This document shows positions 15,923-19,646 of a stretch of 19,646 nucleotides of DNA, piece by piece; within the stretch, counting starts at the first letter, position 1; every line of letters begins with the position of its first letter. Location: positions 1 through 19,646 of the forward strand of contig PKWS01000040.1 of assembly GCA_003132105.1 (NCBI GenBank), in the 5' to 3' direction. The notes beneath the pieces are model-generated. The model was not told the origin of the DNA, did not search any database, and saw only the letters and a list, made by a program, of their open reading frames with translations. The position numbers and the translations under genes were made by a program. Source of the DNA: Desulfosporosinus sp. (lineage in GTDB: Bacteria; Bacillota; Desulfitobacteriia; Desulfitobacteriales; Desulfitobacteriaceae).

Positions 15923-16410
15923 AAACTTTTTTGAGTTGTTCTTTCTCATCGACTGTCATCGGCCCGACAGGGCCATGCACGGACCCGCTTCAAGCAACTC
16001 GATCGATTCTTTGATTACGGTCGGGAAGGAGCCTGAGGTAAAGACTATTCTGAGAGGGCAAGTTTATATTGAGCTTCCAGTGATTCTTGAATATGCCCGG
16101 TCATATATAAGTCGTAGATATCGGCACAAAGTCTTTGCGCCACATTTACGCCTGCTGCAATCGAGCCAGTCGCACCATAACTGAGGGTTGCATGGATCAT
16201 CGTGTCTCTATCCATGATTACGGAAAAGTCTTGCTCTTTGGTTAAGCGGATATATTCTCCAGTCAAGGTCATGTCCCCCGTGCTGTCGTTAACCCCGACA
16301 ATATTTTGAATTTTGGCTAATTTGGCCACTGTAGCTGCTTTGATAGTAACGCCTGTATTGGGTAAGTTTTTGTACAGAATGACCGGAAGGTTTGTATTCT
16401 CGGTAATTCA
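15897..16410 (-). pseudogene. Decayed second copy of the DHDPS-family aldolase
   Basis: The minus strand from about 16410 reads LPVILYKNLPNTGV, then ATVAKLAKIQNIVGVNDSTGD, and on through DRDTMI, YGATGSIAAG, RLCADIY and SLEAQYKLALSE, matching the intact aldolase (9952-10866) over residues about 138-230. A frameshift near 16055 moves to another frame that gives PTVIKES, EAGPCMA, GPMT and QMELLK before TAG at 15897. The N-terminal 130 or so residues are absent. The Schiff-base lysine is replaced by Asn (SIKD in the intact copy, GVND here) and LYNNP has become LYKNL. It is dead on several counts. Its 3' end overlaps the terminal codons of the truncated enolase on the other strand. Confidence 0.88.
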
Positions 16411-16423
16411 GCATTGGCCGCTT

Positions 16424-16439
16424 TGGTATGGTAATTGCA
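16424..16439 (+). promoter_or_regulatory. Sigma-54-like promoter, relative of the gar promoter
   Basis: TGGTAT (16424-16429), five bases, TTGCA (16435-16439) keeps the GG and GC cores with exact spacing. Over 25 bases around it, 20 are identical to the gar operon promoter at 6737-6761, including GGT-ATTGCAAT and GATA. It is probably a duplicated copy of that promoter and now lies about 84 bases upstream of the PrpR_N-MCP gene, which it may drive. Two changes in the -24 box (TGGCAC to TGGTAT) may weaken it. Confidence 0.6.
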
Positions 16440-16522
16440 ATGGATAAGCCTCAATAGCGAAATATTGTAAAAAATAAACAAAAATGAAGAAAAGGTTATA
16501 TTGTCGCAATAAAGGAGGAATT

Positions 16523-17605
16523 ATGATAGAACAAGTTCTTTTTATTGTTCCGTCGCGAATCATGGCAGAGTTAGTAGGGCAAGCTCTTGCCCAAATGGGG
16601 TTAAATATGCCAATTGAAATTGGTACTAACCAGCAAGCGCTAGGAATTGTTCAGTCTTATCCAGAAGTTGGTGTTGTCATTAGCCGAGGGGGGACGGCAG
16701 AAGATATTAAAAAGTCAACAAATAAGACGGTAGTTGAAATTACTGCGACAATAAGCGATATTTTACCACTGATTCATCGGATGGTTACTGTGAAAATAAA
16801 GAAAATTGGAATTATAACGAAGGCGAATATGCTTGATGATATTGCTCAAGATCTTGTACTTTCGGATGTAAGTATTTTTATTCGACCATGGCAGAAGATT
16901 GAGGAAGTAAAGCAGTCAATTTTGGAACTTTCACAATTGGGTGTTGGAGGGATAGTTGGTGACAAAGCAGGTGTTGAAATGGCGAAAGAAAATGGCTTAG
17001 TAGCTGAGTTTCTTGATTCGGGGCAGGGATCGATTAAAAGGGCCATAAACGAAGCCGTAAAAATTGCAAAAGCCCAGGAGTTTGAACGCTTGTGTGAGAA
17101 AAAAAAAGCGCAAGAGATTCATCAATATGTCACTGAAATTTATGCTGCACTTCAGCAAGCGGTTGCAGCGATTGAACAGTTGAATGCTTCGTTCCAAGAA
17201 CTTGCTGCAACAAGTCAGGTGACGGCAGATGTTGCGAAGGCAGCTGCCAGAGAAGTAAATAAAACGACGAAAATCGTTGAGATTATTAGGCGTGTGGCTC
17301 AGCAAACTAATTTGTTGGGGCTGAATGCTGCCATTGAAGCAGCGCGGGCTGGCGAATATGGGCGGGGATTTTCTGTAGTAGCCCAAGAGGTGCGCAAATT
17401 AGCAGATGAAAGCAATCGTTCGACCCATGATATTAATAATATGTTGAACGCTTTCCGTATTGCAGTAGATCAAGTAATGATTAATGTTGAACAAGGTAAT
17501 GCAATCACTCAAGAACAAGCCCAAACAATTCAAGGAATTGCTCTCATGTTAGATCGTTTAAGGCTCGTTGGGCAGAAATTAATGGATATGGCAGAGAAAA
17601 AGTAA
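16523..17605 (+). CDS. Soluble chemoreceptor-like protein, PrpR_N plus MCP signalling domain
   Basis: 360 residues from the ATG at 16523, which has AAAGGAGG 4 bases upstream; an ATG at 16484 in frame lacks one. Residues 1-180 form a PrpR_N-type sensor (VVISRGGTAEDI at 51-62, VVEITA at 70-75, DSGQGSIKRAINEA at 165-178), the same type as in the broken regulator. Residues about 185-360 form a short methyl-accepting chemotaxis signalling domain with the conserved tip QQTNLLGLNAAIEAARAGE (260-278) and RGFSVVAQEVRKLADES. There is no membrane segment, HAMP or periplasmic domain, so it is cytoplasmic. It probably reports an intracellular ligand to CheA/CheW. Its position suggests an aldarate-related metabolite; that is inference. 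A terminator follows directly. Confidence 0.88.
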   Translation: MIEQVLFIVPSRIMAELVGQALAQMGLNMPIEIGTNQQALGIVQSYPEVGVVISRGGTAEDIKKSTNKTVVEITATISDILPLIHRMVTVKIKKIGIITKANMLDDIAQDLVLSDVSIFIRPWQKIEEVKQSILELSQLGVGGIVGDKAGVEMAKENGLVAEFLDSGQGSIKRAINEAVKIAKAQEFERLCEKKKAQEIHQYVTEIYAALQQAVAAIEQLNASFQELAATSQVTADVAKAAAREVNKTTKIVEIIRRVAQQTNLLGLNAAIEAARAGEYGRGFSVVAQEVRKLADESNRSTHDINNMLNAFRIAVDQVMINVEQGNAITQEQAQTIQGIALMLDRLRLVGQKLMDMAEKK

Positions 17606-17611
17606 TTGTAA

Positions 17612-17653
17612 GGAACAAAAAGTACGTCAAGAACGTGCTTTTTTGTTTGTTCC
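17612..17653 (+). terminator. Rho-independent terminator after the MCP-like gene
   Basis: AAAAAGTACGT (17617-17627) pairs with ACGTGCTTTTT (17633-17643) around a CAAGA loop, with outer GGAAC/GTTCC pairing possible and a run of six T in the 3' arm. It starts 12 bases after the stop codon. The A-run before and T-run after make it potentially active in both directions. Confidence 0.85.
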
Positions 17654-17661
17654 AAAACAAC

Positions 17662-17675
17662 GGTATGCGCATACC
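17662..17675. promoter_or_regulatory. 14-bp perfect palindrome upstream of bet
   Basis: GGTATGC is followed by its exact inverse GCATACC. It lies about 100 bases before the Bet gene and just after the terminator, at the boundary where the gene content changes to phage-type functions. It may be a repressor operator for the recombination genes. It does not match the Bacillus LexA box. Confidence 0.45.
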
Positions 17676-17699
17676 AATTCAGCGTAACAAGAAGGGTTA

Positions 17700-17780
17700 A
17701 ACGCCAAAACTAATGGGCGTTCATATTTCAAAAATGAAAGGGAGGTGGAGTTTCGGGTACGCCCGGAACGAAAAACATGA
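17700..17780 (+). other. Leader of bet: two hairpins and an 11-codon ORF
   Basis: AACGCC (17700-17705) pairs with GGCGTT (17716-17721). A strong GGGAGG ribosome site (17739-17745) lies 31 bases before the bet ATG, too far for normal use, but a hairpin CGGG-TACG-CCCG (17754-17765) between them would shorten the distance. In another frame a GTG at 17745 opens an 11-codon ORF whose TGA overlaps the bet ATG as ATGA, allowing translational coupling. Either reading suggests controlled initiation of bet. Confidence 0.4.
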
Positions 17781-18850
17781 GCAAAGGATTAACGGTAATT
17801 GAAGGGAAACAATCAGTCTTAGAAGGGTCCCCAAGTCAATTAGTGGGGGGATTAGCACCACGTGATAAGGCAACAATCATGTCGCTGTGTATGCCTAGTG
17901 GAGCTAATGACTCCGAACTAGCCCTTTATCTCTACAGATGCAAGGAGCAAGGCTTTGACCCACTTTCTGGTGAGCTCGTTTTACAAAGATGGGTTTCAAA
18001 GGATGGGAGTGTCAAACTCTCCTTCATAACAACGCGGGATGCACTGTTAAAGAAAGCGGAGCTGAATCCGAACTATGCAGGGATAAACTCTGGCGTAGTT
18101 CATGAAGGCGACAACTTTCAAGTCGATACTGAGAAGGGAACACTCCATCAAAGCTTTGGGGCAAAGCGCGGAAAAATCATCGCTGGCTGGGCAGTTGTTC
18201 AACACAGAAATCGTCTTCCAGTGATTGCTATTGCCGACTACGCTGAATATGCTGCGGCGAACAATAGGTCTCCAGTGTGGGGTTCAATGCCGTCAGCCAT
18301 GATTCAAAAAGTGGCAGAAGTGGCTGCACTCAGACGACAATTTCCAATATTGACACAAGGCGTGTACACGACTGATGAAATGCAAACCGAATCAGCTCCA
18401 ACACCAACATCTGAACAGGTTATCGTAGAAACGCCTGTTGTTGAGACTAAAAAAAGGACAGTACGGATGCTTAATGATGAGCCAGAATTGAAGGCTGAAC
18501 CAATGCCTGAAACTGTGATTGAGACTAAACCAGTGCAAAGAGCTGAACCACTGGCTCAAGTACCGGAAGAAGTTCCGCCTACAGATCCAGCTGAAACAGA
18601 GGCGAAACCCCAGGATGCCTATAAGCTGTTAGGGCTAGCCACTGGAAAGTCCGGCATTGGCACTCCGTATGCTAAGATCGCGTGCGAGAAAAACGGCCAA
18701 AAGCTCGTTTTACTAGCTAAAGGCGAAGAAGGATTAGTAGAGGCCGGAAAGCTCAGTGAAGATTGCTTTTTCCAAGCTGTAATAGTGGAAGAAAAGGGAT
18801 TTTCTTTCGTTCAAGCTATTACCGTAGCTAAGTTAGGAAGGGGGCGTTGA
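17777..18850 (+). CDS. bet: Phage recombination protein Bet/RecT family, extended
   Basis: 357 residues. The N-terminal 200 are a Bet-type single-strand annealing protein: SLCMPSGANDSELALYLY, CKEQGFDPLSGELVL, FITTRDALLKKAELN, GWAVVQHRNR and AMIQKVAEVAALRRQFP. A Pro/Glu/Thr-rich linker (about 205-280) follows, then an additional 75-residue domain (LLGLATGKSGIGTPY, LLAKGEEGLVEAGKL, FVQAITVAKL) that is not part of the standard protein of about 260 residues. Bet pairs complementary single strands at DNA ends, usually with a partner exonuclease and SSB. SSB follows after 96 bases; no exonuclease is visible in the window. The neighbourhood suggests a prophage or integrative element starting near 17650. 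Confidence 0.9.
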   Translation: MSKGLTVIEGKQSVLEGSPSQLVGGLAPRDKATIMSLCMPSGANDSELALYLYRCKEQGFDPLSGELVLQRWVSKDGSVKLSFITTRDALLKKAELNPNYAGINSGVVHEGDNFQVDTEKGTLHQSFGAKRGKIIAGWAVVQHRNRLPVIAIADYAEYAAANNRSPVWGSMPSAMIQKVAEVAALRRQFPILTQGVYTTDEMQTESAPTPTSEQVIVETPVVETKKRTVRMLNDEPELKAEPMPETVIETKPVQRAEPLAQVPEEVPPTDPAETEAKPQDAYKLLGLATGKSGIGTPYAKIACEKNGQKLVLLAKGEEGLVEAGKLSEDCFFQAVIVEEKGFSFVQAITVAKLGRGR

Positions 18851-18946
18851 AAATGCTTCCTTCCGTACTGTGATCGCAGCACAAGAGGCTGAAAAACCTA
18901 TAAGTCCTGACCATAAAACGGCAGGCAGGGAAAAGGAGTACGCTTT

Positions 18947-19366
18947 ATGTTAAATCATTGCGTTTTTATTGGAAGATTGACTCGGGATCCTGAGCTACGG
19001 TACACCCCATCGGGTCTGGCCGTAACAAAGTTCACCCTTGCGGTTGATCGAAACTACAAAAACAAGGCAGGGGAGAAGGATGCCGACTTCATCGACATCA
19101 TCGTGTGGAGGCAGTTGGCCGAAATATGTGCTAACAACTTAGAAAAAGGTCGTCTGGTGTCAGTTGAGGGTGCGCTCCAAATTAGGAGTTACGATGACAA
19201 GCAAAGTGTCAAACGCAAGGCGGCTGAAATTATCGCTGATAACGTTTTCTTTCTTGATAGCAAGAAGAATCATGAAGGACATGGACAAGGCCAAGGCCAG
19301 AATCAATCGTCAGGAGTGTCTTCGTTTGGTCATGAAATAAACCTAGATGACGATATTCCATTCTGA
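18947..19366 (+). CDS. ssb: Single-stranded DNA-binding protein
   Basis: 139 residues with the usual OB-fold start (LNHCVFIGRLTRDPELRYTPSG), FTLAVDR, DFIDIIVWRQLAEICANNLEKG and VEGALQIRSYDD, followed by a short Gln/Gly-rich tail (GHGQGQGQNQSSG) and the acidic partner-binding tip DDDIPF. It coats single-stranded DNA and recruits repair and recombination proteins through the tip. Its place directly after Bet indicates a phage- or element-encoded copy rather than the chromosomal ssb, which usually lies between rpsF and rpsR. AAAGGAG precedes the ATG by 8 bases. Confidence 0.95.
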   Translation: MLNHCVFIGRLTRDPELRYTPSGLAVTKFTLAVDRNYKNKAGEKDADFIDIIVWRQLAEICANNLEKGRLVSVEGALQIRSYDDKQSVKRKAAEIIADNVFFLDSKKNHEGHGQGQGQNQSSGVSSFGHEINLDDDIPF

Positions 19367-19370
19367 CCAC

Positions 19371-19489
19371 TATGGTAACCTATAACAAGTAAAGTAGACT
19401 AACTCCTTAAATGGTAGGTGTTTGACGTGTTATCTTTCTTCTAACACGTGTTCCGAAGGAATACGTCGTTAGGGGATCATTATGGTAAC
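19371..19489. repeat. Direct repeat TATGGTAAC x2
   Basis: TATGGTAAC occurs at 19371-19379 and at 19481-19489, 110 bases apart, each followed by CT or TT and AT-rich sequence. The pair frames the hairpin at 19425. The repeats could be iterated binding sites or edges of a small insertion. Confidence 0.35.
19425..19449 (+). other. Hairpin ACGTGTTA / TAACACGT after ssb
   Basis: A perfect 8-bp stem with a pyrimidine loop (TCTTTCTTC) lies about 60 bases after the ssb stop. No T-run follows, so it is at most a weak terminator; it could also be an operator-like dyad or part of a structured RNA. Confidence 0.45.
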
Positions 19490-19646
19490 TTGTTTAAAAA
19501 ACAGAGTAATCTCGAAAACTAACTTCCAGTAGGCTAGAAGAAAGCATGAACTATTTTTAGGTGGTGATGAGGCGCTTATAAAGCTTGAAACGGAGAAATA
19601 TATGTGAGGTTCATTAAAGAATGGCATAGCAAAACTAACCTATCGA
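19490..19646 (+). other. Gene-free tail, possibly structured RNA
   Basis: No start codon with a ribosome site leads into a usable frame here. The purine-rich text around 19560-19646, with GCTTGAAACGGAGAA and AAACTAACCTATCG, is reminiscent of the 5' domain of group II introns, but I cannot find the GUGYG 5' boundary and the window ends before any maturase. Unassigned. Confidence 0.25.

Noticed and set aside
15936..16184. Plus-strand frame of 82 codons after enolase
   Set aside because: It is the antisense of the aldolase remnant, whose own frame explains the sequence.
18852..18946. Short frame between bet and ssb (ENASFRTVIAAQEAEK and onward)
   Set aside because: Open and somewhat protein-like, but the only start is an internal GTG without a ribosome site and it runs into ssb.
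1..19646. CRISPR array, tRNA or rRNA genes
   Set aside because: No regularly spaced repeats and no recognisable tRNA or rRNA sequence were seen on either strand.

Overview
The window reads as chromosomal DNA of an anaerobic, probably spore-forming Bacillota of the Desulfosporosinus/Desulfitobacterium/Sporomusa kind. This is inferred from strong AGGAGG ribosome sites, use of TTG and GTG starts, moderate GC, sigma-54 control, PrpR_N-type regulators and a Bacillus-type pyruvate kinase with an extra phosphohistidine domain. I cannot name a species.

Layout. Positions 1-1418 (minus strand) hold two unrecognised proteins separated by a compact structured intercistronic element. Positions ~1560-3625 hold a tyrosine recombinase overlapping an IS91-family HUH transposase. 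Positions 3626-4436 are gene-free and rich in small repeats. Positions 4437-4559 are a scrap of a glycerate kinase gene. Positions 4590-6510 (minus) hold a PrpR-like sigma-54 activator broken by about six frameshifts. Positions 6511-6942 are the divergent control region, with a 20-bp perfect palindrome, an 18-bp dyad and a textbook -24/-12 promoter.

Positions 6943-15922 are a seven-gene plus-strand operon: aldarate MFS transporter, galactarate dehydratase (GarD), a DHDPS-family aldolase in the place of GarL, tartronate semialdehyde reductase (GarR), glycerate 2-kinase (GarK), pyruvate kinase and enolase. As laid out it takes galactarate to 5-keto-4-deoxyglucarate, then pyruvate plus tartronate semialdehyde, then glycerate, 2-phosphoglycerate, PEP and pyruvate, with the ATP spent by GarK regained by pyruvate kinase. 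The enolase is cut off after its catalytic lysine and runs into the antisense end of a dead second copy of the aldolase (15897-~16410, minus), marking a rearrangement breakpoint.

Positions 16424-16439 resemble the operon's sigma-54 promoter and lie before a soluble PrpR_N-MCP fusion chemoreceptor (16523-17605), which is closed by a strong terminator. From 17654 the content changes to phage-type recombination functions: a Bet/RecT annealing protein with an unusual C-terminal extension, then SSB. The last 280 bases carry no gene I can support.

The main theme is a self-contained galactarate-to-pyruvate operon that keeps most catabolic enzymes intact while its own activator, its enolase and two paralogous gar fragments have decayed around it, next to a mobile element.
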